Below, piece after piece: positions 45,101 to 56,986 of a DNA stretch of 64,000 bases. The position numbers were made by a program, and so were the translations under genes. Below the pieces are notes generated by a model, which saw only the letters and a list, made by a program, of their open reading frames with translations, had not been told where the DNA came from and did not search any database. How positions within the stretch are numbered: the first letter of the stretch is position 1; the number at the start of each line of letters is the position of its first letter. Origin of the DNA: Candolleomyces eurysporus (taxonomy: Eukaryota > Basidiomycota > Agaricomycetes > Agaricales > Psathyrellaceae); contig JANBPK010001485.1 in assembly GCA_027579435.1 (NCBI GenBank), positions 1-64,000 on the forward strand, given 5' to 3'.

Positions 45101-47497
45101 CGCATCCAAAGCTCCTTCAAGGCAGATCACCGCGTTCGGGTCGGATAGCATCTCCCTCAAATCATCCCAAGATAGCTCGCGTCATGCACCTATTCGTCAA
45201 AACACCCCTATGGCATTCACGGAACGGCCCTCAGCCAGCAACGCCGATGTGAACGACCTGCCGACCGCGAAGAGTGCGACCAATTCCCCTCAGCCTCCTC
45301 CGAGTAGTGGTTTGTTCGCGGAGTCTCGCTTAGGGAGTGATCGGGGCTATGCAAATCGTTCGACGCTCGGACGTAAGCCATCTGGTGCACGTGCACCCCA
45401 GCCCGTGTCGAAAGGCTTTAGCGGCCAGGTGGCTGGCTACGCTTCTTCCTCCCAGACCCAGCTTTTGCCCAGTCAGTACGAAGATTCCGAAGGCGAAGAC
45501 GCGGGCGATTCGTTCAATTCTCGACCAAAGAAGCAGCAGCAAAGTCCGGAAACGAAATCGAGCTCCAGTATGGCCCCTGCTGAGGTGTCAACGAAGCAGC
45601 CACTAGATGCCGGTTCAAGCTTTGATGATGGCAATGACGAAGTGCTTGCTGCCCTTGCCTACCTCGATGTCAATGAATCCGCCCAAAAGAGCGTTGCCGC
45701 ATCGGATTCCATCGGGTCCAATGGTGGGCCCCTCGAGAAAGCACAACCACCCCCTCCACCAGTCGCGATTACGGAATCGTCGTCTGGTTCAGCGTTCAAG
45801 TCATCCTTTGCCCCTTCGAAGCAAGCAGAGGAACGCAAAAAGAAGGCTCAGGCTCAGCAAGCTGCACTTCAAGCCGCGGTCAACAAGCCAGGAAGGGCGA
45901 ACGGCAAGAAGGGGAAGTCGCAGACAGCAGGTGGTTGGGCCGAAAGCTCTGACGAGGAGGAGGAGGAGGAAGAAGAGGAGGAAGACGATGAAGTTGATTC
46001 CGATGGTGAACCTGCTCAAGCCATCCCACCCCGTATGCAACAACAGCAGCAGCAGCAACAGCAACAAGCCGCAATTCAGGCCCAGCAACAGTCGTTTGTG
46101 GCTCCCCAGTCCAGTGTCTATCCATCCGTCGGCGGTGGAGACATGCAATCGGCTTATTCTCATCTCCGCCCACCCAGAACCTTGCCTCAACCACCCATGG
46201 GCTCCAGACCTAGTATGTCCCATTTCTTCTTACTCACTGATCATTTCGTTACTCACTTGTTCTATTAGGTCCAAACGATTTCGATGGCCAGCATGTACCC
46301 CGTCGACAGCCCTCTGATCAGTACCTTGACAATACACGCCGAACGTACTATGAGGAAGGTCCCCAGATCAGAAACAAACCCGAAGGCCCCGCGCCCGGCG
46401 CTGCTCGACAAACCGTCTGGAGTCAAGTGCTTGAAGCCGGTCGACCTGGTGCCAACTTCCATCCTCCCAATGAGCCCAGCCACCCAGTCCGCGATACGTT
46501 CGTTCAGTTGGAACCCTCCGAAACCATGACCAAGGCTTTCACCCCTCAAGGCCTACTCTCCGCTGGTATGCAAGATAAGCAAGACCGCTCTGCGAAGCGA
46601 CAAGAAGAGCTGGCTCGGGAGACCGGCGCATCCCTCATCAACGTCCCCAACAAGCCACCGCCACCGCAAACCGGCTTGCTCGGTGCTATCAGTGCCCATG
46701 AACGCGAACGGAAGCGCGAGGGAGGTGTCGGTGCCGCGCTCACCGAACGTGAACGTGAGAAGCGTGTTGCAGAAGAACGCCAGCGTCGGTTCGATGAACA
46801 ACAGCGCCAACAACTCGACCAGATGCAGCAAGGCGGGTCTATGTATGGCGCCCCATACGGTTTCAACCCTATGATGAATCCTATGATGATGGGCATGAAC
46901 CCAATGATGGGTATGGCGCCTATGATGACTGGCCAGCCTGGCATGAACCCGATGATGACTGGCGGCGGCCTGAACCCGATGATGACTGGTGGAGGGATGA
47001 ATCCGATGATGGGTTATGGGATGATGCCAGGCTTCAATCCACAGCACCTCTTCGCTGCTCAGCAGGCCGCCCAAGCATACCAAAACGCTATGATGGCGTT
47101 CTCAGTAGCCGGGTCTCAAGTGGGTGGCGATGGAGGTAATGGAGGTGGTGCAAACCCTCAGCAACCTATGAATCCCATGATGGGGCAGGGCAATATGGGC
47201 TTCGACCCCAGGATGTCGATGAACCTCATGGGCATGGGCATGATGGGCGGCATGGGTATGGGTCCTCCAATGATGAACCCTACTCCCTTGGGTGCTCAGA
47301 ATACCGGCATGTCTCAATTCGATCCTCGTGCTGGGGACCAGGGACAGTTGGGACTCACTCCTCCTGGTAACCAAAATCTCAGCACTCCCAATAGCCAGTT
47401 TGGCTCGGGCAACAACTCTCCTATCGGTCGTGGCTCCTCGCCTCTGAGGCAATCCGAAACCCCTCAAAGGTCTCGCCCCACGAGCCCAGGGGCGTAA
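42142..47497 (+). CDS. CAF120: CAF120/SKG3-type PH-domain protein (CCR4-NOT associated)
   Basis: Large PH-domain protein of the fungal Caf120/Skg3 type. In yeast, Caf120 is associated with the CCR4-NOT deadenylase complex. Exons 42142-42942, 43043-43271, 43324-43845, 43900-44006, 44058-46212 and 46269-47497 sum to 5043 nt (1680 residues). A Gln/Ser/Pro-rich start precedes a conserved region: SVVGLTIAHAHKIYFSGPLVRR, TEVWAQLGGTTLSIWDM, a split PH module (FIQVLGSVTVP, KLEGWAQIRIAGQTDWKRVWVSIS) and WVIALHDAFKLYGRP. More than 1000 residues of low complexity follow: an acidic run at about 45954-46000, a Gln run at about 46038-46070, and Met/Asn/Pro-rich MNPMM-type repeats (46873-47300). The GAARQTVWSQVLE segment before the Met-rich part looks conserved. 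No catalytic domain is seen. Confidence 0.82.
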
Positions 47498-47891
47498 AAG
47501 GCAACGGTTTATTCCTTTTCATTTACCCATACCCTTACGATGCTACGTTTGGCTCTCACGTTCCCTCTCTTTCCTGAATCTCTCTGTATCTCCCCTCTCC
47601 TTCTATGGACTATCGTATTATCTACATCTCGCCTCTCTCTATGTCTTCCGTTGCTAGATCTTTTTGGTCCTTGATCATCGTCGCTCCTTGCTTGCTTTTT
47701 GCTTACTGCACATATCATATTCCTATGGACGGTGTTAATCTTCTAATTATTGTACACATGTCGCGAGGCTGGACTGCACCTTTAAATATTCGCTGTCAAC
47801 CGTTTCGTCTGTGATTGCCCTGGGAACTTATTCCAATCCAAGGTTAGCAGCGACATATCTCAATCCTTTTATCAGTCGAACCACCGGTACC
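47498..47891. other. Intergenic, 394 bp
   Basis: 3' UTR of the CAF120-like gene and promoter of the F-box gene, rich in pyrimidines ('ctctcttt' runs). 'tttaaatatt' at 47781-47790 may act as a TATA element. Confidence 0.3.
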
Positions 47892-49515
47892 ATGAAAGAG
47901 CGTCTGAAAGCAAAGCTTTCTCGAATCTTCGGCGCACAGGAAGAACCTGCAACCACAGATTCACTTCCCCGTCCTAACAACTCGAAGGAATCCACACCCA
48001 TCGAAGTATTGCCAAATGAACTGCTCACTTCCATCTTCCTCTTCAATGCCGAGCGCACCCCTATGTCATTTTTGGACGTTCTTTCCATCTCACACGTCCG
48101 CTCCCAATGGAGAACGATCGCTTTAGGTTGCCCAGAGCTATGGAGACAGTACGCATTCCTGCATAACCAATATGGCTCCAGAGGGGAAGACTTTTCCGAT
48201 GCGTTGCTCAAGAGATGTGGAGATCTTACCGTCGACGTCGGATGGGAGCGACTCTCAAACGGATACATCGCATCGGTATCCAAGGCCAAACAGCACTTAA
48301 CTCTGGAGCTCGAATGCGACAACATCCACCGTTTTCGCTCATATTCTGCACTTGTCACCGCCTTCCATGTCGAAAAGATGACAGCCTTTCTCAAGAATGC
48401 CCCGCCCATCCAAAGCATCGAGGAGCTTACATTGGACACCGGCGACCGATTCTTGCGCAGGGATTTCCCCCACGAAATCTTCAGTAAAGAGGTTCCATTT
48501 TTGAGGATGGTCACTCTTCGTTCATGCTGGCTGGATCTCAGTTGGATGCGGATGGACAACCTCCAAACCCTCTCAGTTACGGTTGCACCCCACGCTTTAC
48601 CATGGTCCGCGAATGCATGGATGTCCTTCCTCAAGGGCTGCCCCAGTCTCGCTCGATTTCATCTGGTCATGCCAACACCTTTTACCGCCGATTCGGAATC
48701 CCTCCCTCCAGACTCCGATGCACCCAAAGATGTCATGCTCCCTTCACTTACCCATCTCGAACTCCACACCCCATTCTTTAGAATCTGCCACTTCATCATC
48801 CGCCTTTCCTTGCCCGCTGTGCAAAAGGTTCATCTGTCCATGAATATGTATACATCGTCCAGTGAAGGAATTGGCATCCAACTCATCGTCAAGCAGCTCA
48901 TCATCCCGTCATTATCCTGCAACGGGAACCGATTGTCTGTCCGTGTGTTGGACGGCACGAGGTTAATTGACATTGGATTCTCCCCTCTGCGGGACTACAC
49001 CCCTAGCAGGAATGACCTGCCAGATTTTATAAGTCTGGCAGTCACTGCACCGGAGGGTCGGCAAAGGCTGGGCGGGGTCACGCAATACCTCCCCGACATT
49101 TGGACGGAATTGACTGCGGTGGCGCCATCGATCACTTCCCTGCATGCGTCCATGCACCCTGAAGATAGTGGGTACCGAGAATTTGAAGCGTTCCTCGGCC
49201 AGTCAACCTCTCTCAGTACTCTCTTCGACCCGAGCATCATAATGCTGGTAAACTTGGCCAAGAGCAGAGNCCCCCCCTCTGCTGGCACTGGAGAAGGTGG
49301 TGTACTCGGCTCCCCATTCATTACATGTGAACTTGCGTTTCAAAGACACCATATTTGTAAGATCGCTGCGGGGTTTCGTACTGGAGAGAAGAGAAAGAGG
49401 ACATCCCATCAAGCCTGTAGAGATTCACCTTAAGAGGGAGCAGGAAGCTCAGTTGAGCAGCGAAGTGCGGGCATTTATCGATAATGACGGAATCGGGAAA
49501 GTTGTGTTTGACTGA
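47892..49515 (+). CDS. F-box protein
   Basis: Probable substrate adaptor of an SCF ubiquitin ligase, from the large F-box-like family of Agaricomycetes. It is a single exon starting MKERLKAKLSRIFG, with the F-box at about residues 35-80 (IEVLPNELLTSIFLFN ... LSISHVRSQWRTIALGCPELW). Leucine-rich, repeat-like C-terminal segments follow (LEELTLDTGDRF-type, LRMVTLRSCWLDLSW, LTHLELHTPFFR). An N at 49270 beside a seven-C run breaks the frame. Without it the reading continues to a stop at 49513-49515 and gives 540 residues; with it an unrelated tail ends at 49433. The longer form is more likely, since the downstream part keeps an LxxLxF pattern. The target is unknown. It converges on the GMC gene, 114 nt away. 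Confidence 0.78.
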
Positions 49516-49629
49516 CCTCTGTCACTCTTGCTTTATTGATCATTGTGGGTTCTGGCTGAGGGGGAATATACTTACAAATAAAACAGTTGAACATATGTAA
49601 CTAAGGAACTATTTATCTGAGCGAAAATA

Positions 49630-52249
49630 TCATTTCAGATGGTGCTCCGCCTTGATTTCGTCGGCCAATTTCTCAGCGATAGCAAAGCAACCACCAGCCT
49701 ATCAAAAGCGTGCCGTATGTCAACCACAGATTCCAATACAATCAAGCAACGAAAGACGTACCGTATGTCCAGAGATGATGTAAGGGAAGATGCTCGCATC
49801 ACACACCCTCAACCCATCCACCCCAAACACTCTCAATTTGTAGTCAACCACCCCACCCTTCTCATCTTCTCCGTCATGTGTACCCATCTTGCAGGTGGTA
49901 GCTGGATGGTACACGGTCTCGACGCGTTCCTTCACAAGATCCTCGATCTCTTTGTGAGAGAGCAGGTGGGTGCGGTGATCCAGGTCGGGGCGGGTGAACG
50001 TGGCCTCGAGGTGAGATGCCAGAGGCTCCGTTTGGGCGATTTTCAGCAAGATGCGAACCCCACGGACGAGCTTCTCCAGGTCCTCCGGAGTAGAAAGGTA
50101 GCTGATAGCGAGAAAAGCGATTGGTTAGGTGCGTTGAAAGGGACAAGAATACAAGATGAAACGGACTTGGGATTGACGCTGGGTAGATCGAATGGATTGG
50201 AGCTCTTGAGGAGAACGTGTCCGCTGCTTGTAGGTCTACGGAGAATCATGGTTGGACAGGGCTAAGAATCAGGACGACAGGTGTGACGGAATGCTTACCG
50301 CAACAAGTAACAGTGTAGCGCGAAGGTATGTACGTCGAACCCAACCAACCCGTGTTCCTTGTATGCGAACGGCGTGGAGAAGAGTTCCAAGTCAGGGCTA
50401 TCCTCGGCCGATGCACTGTCGACAATTTTCTGAGGGAACTCCTCTGGAGGGAAAAGCATGGGGTCGTCTGAGCGAATGAAAGCAGCGGATTCGCCAAACT
50501 ATCAAGGGATAGGATACGATTAGTAGGCGTCGCGAGCCGCTTAAGACCGTCGCTCACGTTCATGGCCAGCGCTGTGCCAGGCTGCCTGGCACGATACTTC
50601 CTCACTTCTTGGAGCAGCCGGATGAATTGGCGGAAATTCTTGGGTTTCAAGAAATTGGGGCTTTTGTTGTGCTTGTCCTTGAAGTACACGTCAATGACTG
50701 GATGGTCGACAAGATGAGCGCCGACGTGCGGATTATGCTTGACGACATGGATCCCATGTTTCTGGAGCTCTTCCCTGGGCCCGATTCCTGACAGCTTGAG
50801 GAGGTGGGGAGTGTGCACGGCACCTCCTCTGAGAGTAGGAGTGTGATTAAGTTAGCATAGAAGGATTATCATTTGGAGGATGAACTAACGAGAGAATGAC
50901 TTCTTTCCTAACGGTCGCCTTATATCGTCTCCCTGAGGGTCCTGTGGTGAACTCGACACCGACAGCTCGGGGTCGGGAGGAAGACCCGAGGGTAGTAGTA
51001 TCGAATAAGATTCGAGTTGCAGTAGCATTTGTGGCGACAGTCAAGTTCTTGCGCTTCAAAACGTCTGAAGTAAGATATGCAGTTTCTGAGGAAACCCTGT
51101 GGAATTTGCTGTCGACATAGGTCACTAGAAGAAAGCAAGATATCAATTCATATTTCTTTGAATCTCAAGCTGGAGACGATACTGACTTATCTGAAATGAA
51201 CATGATGTTAGGATGATTGGAAACCTATCAAGTATACAAGAATTGAACTGACCCTGCTAACACCCATGGTCCCATTTGGTCCATTGAAGTCGGGGGTGAA
51301 TGGAATTCCAACTCGAACGCAAGCTTGGATGAACGCTTTGCTTGGTGGTGTCACCGTGTTGAAATATCCCACATTGACAGGTCCCTGGGTGCCCTTGGTT
51401 GCAATGTCTACCAAAGGATATTCTGGATGAGGGTTGAACCTCTCAAACTTGCGGAAATAGTGTTGGAAATTCTTCCATGACCAAGAATCATCACCAACAT
51501 GAGTTGCCCATTGGTCGAAGTCTCCTGGAGCGCCGTAGTGTGCCCTGGAAACCGTCAGTTCGTGCGACCAGCTGGATGCGTTGTAAAAATACTTGCATTT
51601 GTGCATTGATAGATGAGCAACCACCGAGCATTTTTGCCCTAGGCCAGAAGCGTTGCTGACCACGAGCATATGTCTGTGGTTCTGTCCTGAGCTGGTGCAC
51701 ATGGTTTGACATCCAAAGGAGTTTTCCGAAGCCAGCTGGCGTTCTTGACTCGCGAAGAGCTTTTCCACTATCGCGAAAACCACGTTAGAGTTACAAAGGT
51801 AAGTGAGATAGATTCTGGACGTACCTTCCCCCCGCTTCAAGCAACAGAACCTTCAGGTTCTCATCTTCTGACAGACGCGCTGCAAGTGCGCAACCACTGG
51901 TGCCTCCACCAACCACGATCACATCATACTCCCATTCGCGTTCTCCTGGACCACCCTTGACCTGAGCTTCTGAAAGAGAGTCGCCGAGGACAGCAGCGTC
52001 TACATATTCTCCGCTGCCTCCTTTAGCGTTCTCCTTGGCCTGTCGAACATTCCTCTTTCTAGAGATGAACCGAAGGAGGAGTGCGAGTGCTGCACTGGAC
52101 GCAAGAAGCGCTCTGGCTGTGGGCGAAATGGCATCAATGACAGGTATGCCTAGTTTGCTCTCCGTAATCAGAGTCTGAAGCGCAGACAGAAGTGACAAGG
52201 CAGCTTGAGGGATTGGCAAACCGGGGTCGCTGAGAGATGTGGCTGACAT
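49630..52249 (-). CDS. GMC oxidoreductase, membrane-anchored
   Basis: FAD-dependent glucose-methanol-choline oxidoreductase; substrate probably an alcohol, not determined. Ten exons (51825-52249, 51597-51767, 51253-51544, 51187-51190, 50890-51124, 50558-50828, 50299-50498, 50167-50235, 49762-50101, 49630-49698) sum to 2076 nt (691 residues). A probable TM anchor (LLASSAALALLLRF) precedes the FAD-binding motif VVGGGTSGCALAARL. Then come the GMC signatures around GGCSSINA, RIMTYVDSK and SGGAVHTPHLLKLSGIGP, and at the end ETVYHPATTCKMGT with the active-site His, then DASIFPYIISGHTAGG with the second His. Two unusual splices are needed: a GC-AG intron (51545-51596, donor GCAAGT) and a 4-nt exon (51187-51190). 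Both give exact family sequence, which supports the model. An anchor of this type is unusual for secreted aryl-alcohol oxidases. Confidence 0.88.
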
Positions 52250-54168
52250 GTTCACAAGGATGATGCAGAGAATGGCCTCGCCTGTCAATGGTATATATCA
52301 TTCAGCAGCCGTGGCATCCACTAGTCCGGGTTGGTCACTTGCGCGAAGCCGTGTTGGAACATAGTATTATGTTACCCTAGTAATGAGGGGCGTACAAAGG
52401 GGCCCGAGCGCGTGCGATCACCTGGCCAAATCAACTGACCGCAGTGAATTTCAGCAGCTTGACTCGGGCAGTCACGTACAGAGATACCCATGCCCTCGTG
52501 GACTGTTGTCAACATTTATCGATGTCCCTCAACTGGTCGCTCTGAACAAGAATACTCTGGCTGGAGTCATCTAGATCATGGAGCTTCAGAGCCGAAGACT
52601 ATCGTCACGTTCCGATTCCATCGACCGCAATCGTCTCTTTCGACAGCTTGAAGTTGTTGAAATTGCAGCTCGAGTTCGCTCGGGAGTGAACTGGTTGGTG
52701 CTCTGCATGATAGACCGAGGTCGGTGTTCAAAGCTTATACAATTCACTTTGTTCTCTATTTAGGGCAAGTCCAGCGCGGGCAAAATAATTGAATCTTGGT
52801 CTTTCTTGGGTCTTTCAGCAACGAACGTGGACTAGGGCCACGTTTATGCCTCAATAGAGTCCAAGTCCTATCAGAGCACCCCTGTCAGCTGCCCTGGAAA
52901 ATCCTTTTCTTTATCTATCTTTTCATCTCTGGGCAACAATTGAAATGTTGACATTTGACGTCAGTCACTGAAATTGCTCTAGGCAACCCGGTGCACTGGC
53001 TTTAAGCGCGCGACGTCATACTATCTCGGACGATATCAGGGTCTCTTGTAGCAAGCAGGGATTATCGATAAGGTTGAATCATCGTGGAGGCAGCATCTCC
53101 CTGGGCTCTGGCGTTATTGAACTGTCTTTCAGCCGAACAGAAAATGGGGTTCAAAGATCGCAATGATTCGCATAGCTCTAAGGTACCCAATCACCTTCAA
53201 GTTTTTGACAGCCAAGGTGACGTCGCTCCGCGGAAGGCGGTTATGAATCGTACTTGCCAAGAGCCCCTCTGGCTATCCGACAAGCTGCACAGTCGCATTC
53301 GAAGTCTAGACGATATTTTACGTCTCGGTTAGCCATTCCCCGCACTCGGATTCCTCTTCACGGTGACCCTTAGGCGAGGTAACTAAGCGCAGATAACCAG
53401 AATGGTGGATGCATTGATCAATGTATTCACGCAATCAGTGTAACTCCGCCATTGTGCATAAAATAAATGGCGAGCGGAGTTATACCTTCACATGGGCCTG
53501 AAACCGAAGTCAATCTGTGGGGTCCTATGAGCCGAGAAATGAACGGTATGTAGAAGGGTGTGTGTACTTGGGACTTAAGGGGCAGCTTACATTTAGCGTT
53601 GACGGCAGAGTCACAGCTTGGTTAGGACTGCTGAGGGGCTGAAGGTGCTCAAATCTGTACCGGGACCGGGACTCAACGTATCAATTCAACTTGTGATAGT
53701 TCTGGAACGACAGAGATCCGTAGAGAAAGGCGACACGATTTCAAACGCAGCTTAAGCCCTTGGTTCGTTCGAGTTCGTCACATACCCCCCTACGTCAAGC
53801 CCTCCGAGTCCGGCCCCCTCAATCATCGAAATTGACGGTGCCACAATCGGTCTGCCACACTCAACTTCCGGTGGCCCAGCCCACGGGAAGCGAAAAGAGA
53901 AATTGATAAAACCAAACTTAACCCCTGGGTTGTGCAATCTTTCGCCTTCTCCCTCTTTTTGCTTCACTTAGCTTGCTGCAGCCCTTCGAACTTCCAGGCT
54001 GGCGTCGTCCTACTTTTGGCCATTCTTCGAAGTCAGCCATCCATCAGTCATTCATTAAGTTAGTCATTCACCCGGCGGCCCTGCTTGCTATTCGGTATTC
54101 ACCATTGACAGGATACGAATCAGCCTTAACAGTTAATTATCAACGCGACAACACAGCAAGGAATTACA
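52250..54168. other. Intergenic, 1.9 kb, divergent promoters
   Basis: Separates the GMC gene (-) from the Ser/Pro-rich gene (+). No coding pattern, RNA gene or repeat was recognised. It probably contains both promoters. Confidence 0.35.
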
Positions 54169-56361
54169 ATGGCGCTCGAAACCATCGTCCAGAGTTTACC
54201 GGTGGAGGGCTCGACACAAGCCATCGTACGTTCGCCACCACCACAGCCCTTTCCTGCGGCGTCCATCGCCGATGGCGTAACGGTTCTGCCCAACGAATCC
54301 AAGCAAACAGAATCCTCCACACCTCCTCGACCCTCGTCATCCCGGGCACGGCTCGCCGAAAGGTTCAATCTCCATCGACCATTTTCCTTATTCCTATCCG
54401 AAGACGCGCCAATCCAAGATCAAGAGAACGTCGGCGGAAAGAAGGGGGGCGAGGTTGCAGGAAGTCCAGATGCGACTATGACACTAGTGCCACGCAGGAA
54501 ATGGCGGAGGTCGACGGCGACAGGAGCATCAGAGGGGGACACCCGACGCGCAAGGAGGCTGTCAACCATCGACCCCAACGTCACGCCGACAAGACCGACG
54601 TTACCGATGTTTTTCTCGAGATCCCAACCACTTCCGTTATCGCTCGGGCAGGATCAGAGACCTGCGAGCAGCAGCAGCGGGAAGCTCGGGGCGAAGATTG
54701 GGGCGTTATTTCAGTTCTCGCGGTCGAGGTCGGTGTCTAGGAGTCAGGGGTCGTCCACCGAGCAGAACGGCCATCATTCGCGATCCCTTTCTGCGNCGCA
54801 GACCCTGCTGAACAGAAAAGTTGCTGAAGTCGACGGTTACTTCCAGGCCGGAAAAGAGGCTGCGGTTGCGTCGGAGGGTGTTGCGTCCGTCATTAACTCC
54901 ATCGGCGGCGTCGGGGAAAAGTGCGCAGCGGCGCCAGCATCACCAGAAAAGGCTAGTTTGGTGGAGGAGGAAGAAAACATTGCGGACAAGGAAAACAAGA
55001 GCGGAGTCAATACCTGCGGGACTGACTTTTACCACGCGGGAAACGCGCCGAGTCCGTCGTCGTCATCGTTCCCACCGGCGAGCTCACCATCAACGCAAGT
55101 CGACGTCGAAGACGCCAAGGTCGTTCTTCGCGGGGAGCATTTACCGTCTATCGAAGCTAATTCCAATCCAGCCTCAAGCGGCGCCGAATTGCTCAGCCCA
55201 ACAACTCCATTCTCGCCGTCACACAATCATCAATCAGTATTACTCGAATCGACAAACTTGGGAGACATCGTACAGCCTCGTCGACCTCATACGGATCGTG
55301 AATCTCCTTCGTGGACTCGGAACCCGAACCCTGCTGGGGGTGTCAGTGAACCCTTGAACACGCGTCCTTGTTTGGAACCTGGTGAGCGTCTTTGCCATTC
55401 TCTGCTATTGTTCTCCCTTTTCGACCTACACCTCGTGCTCCCCCCCCCCCATATTCCGGCATTTCGGGCTTCGTACTAGTGCACATATCATTACATTTAC
55501 CTTGACAAGCCGGCTATACAGTGCGCACGAGACTTTGCCTATTCCGTCCATTTGTCTATTTGCTTTTCGCATGCACAAGCCTTCTCGTTAACCACGACTA
55601 CCCTTGTCCTTTTACCGTTCTCAACAGACTCGACGACCGAAGGAACTGGTTCTGAAGGCGTAGGCCAGTTGCCAGAAGCATCGCCGCGAAGCCCTGGGTT
55701 TCATTACGACCCTTCGCTTCCACATCACCCTATTCCGTTTGTGCAGCAAACACCGACACAACACGAGGAAGGCGACAGTAGCACTTCGGGCAGCCGAGAC
55801 CAGCAACTTGAACTCACGCCAGCACTGCCCAAATCCAATTCTGGGATAGACGCAGCAACGGAAATTTCGGATCCTCCTGCTCGAATTGACAACTCGTTTC
55901 CTTCTCCCGCTACCATCATGCTCTCGTCGTCGCGCCAGTCATCATCAGTATCAGCAAACGGACATCCGCCGTACCCGTACGCGCATCTGTATCCCCAGGG
56001 CCAAGGCTCGTCGTCGATGGCACCTCAGCGTCAACAGCATTCGCATTCGCACCTTGGACACGGAAGTCAGGGAACAACATCATATCACCCGCAAACGCCA
56101 CAGCGGGCAGGGTCCCCGTATCAATATCAGCGTTCGGGGACGGGGACGACGACGACACCGAGGAGTGGGGTGAACACATTCGGGGGTGGAAGGCAGCAGC
56201 AGCAGCAGGCGTCAGGAAATCAAGGGCAGGGACATGCAGCCGCAAAGGCGAACCTGAGGGCGTGGTGGAACCAGTTCAACTTTGTGAAGGGGATGAAGAA
56301 GGATGTCGCGGCGAGTCAGGAAGACTACACGTATCGAGGTGAGCCTGGGTTTTTTGTTTGA
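54169..56361 (+). CDS. Ser/Pro-rich low-complexity protein next to RhoGAP gene
   Basis: Function unknown. Exons 54169-55381 and 55628-56361 sum to 1947 nt (648 residues), counting the N at 54796, which here must stand for a real base because the frame is good on both sides. The sequence is rich in Ser, Pro, Thr and Gln, with no folded domain except short basic blocks (ARLAERFNLHRPF, GAKIGALFQFSRSRSVSRS). Near the end is a basic-aromatic motif, LRAWWNQFNFVKGMKK. From memory of related fungal proteins, a similar motif sits just N-terminal of some RhoGAP domains, so this gene and the RhoGAP gene starting 625 bp downstream could be one locus with two promoters. I could not find an in-phase splice joining them, so they are listed apart. 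Confidence 0.55.
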
Positions 56362-56986
56362 TTGACTTTTCGTGTGCGGCTTCTGCTTCCTTCTCGAGTC
56401 TGCCTGCACCCTTTTCATATACGGCACCTGTCCGCTGGCAATGTGTCGAAGTCCACTGAAATTAGTGGGATTGATTGACGGGGAGGGGTAAAGTGCCTTT
56501 CGGGCTTCACGATGGGAATGAATCTGTTGCAACAATGTGTTGCAGACTCCCTTTCGGAAAATATTCGAGGTACTTGGGAAAAGAAGTTTGCGATGGTCGT
56601 CCGCCATTCAAACCAGCCTGCGATGGTCGTCAGGTTTGCGGTGGCCGTTTGCTGTGCAGACTCTGGCATCCCTCCTCGACGATGGGCATGGATGGGCCGA
56701 GGGATGGCTGGCAAGCTGCCCGGTTGCTAGGCTGCTGGCCTGCAGCTGCCGGGGTGAAATGATTTTCACCCATTTTCTGCTCCCTTTCTTTTTTCGTGCT
56801 AAAGTGGAGATCCGCACTGCGTCCGCAGGCTGCTTACGTGATCCGAGTCCTGGAGAGGCTACGGAACCATTTACGGTGCCTCTTAATCAGGTTGGCTCTT
56901 TGCTCCACTTTCGGCCTGTTCTTGTGCCCCTCTTTTTCTCCTCCTCTATTCTCCTCTCCGTCTCGATATCTTGCTGACCGGGCGCA

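Noticed and set aside
42142..47497. CAG/GAG-type codon runs as microsatellite instability loci
   Set aside because: Short mixed-codon runs encoding Gln and Glu tracts; ordinary for this protein type.
56590..56660. Short repeated word 'tgcgatggtcgtc' in the gap before the RhoGAP gene
   Set aside because: Only two copies of 13 nt in non-coding DNA; too little to call a regulatory array.
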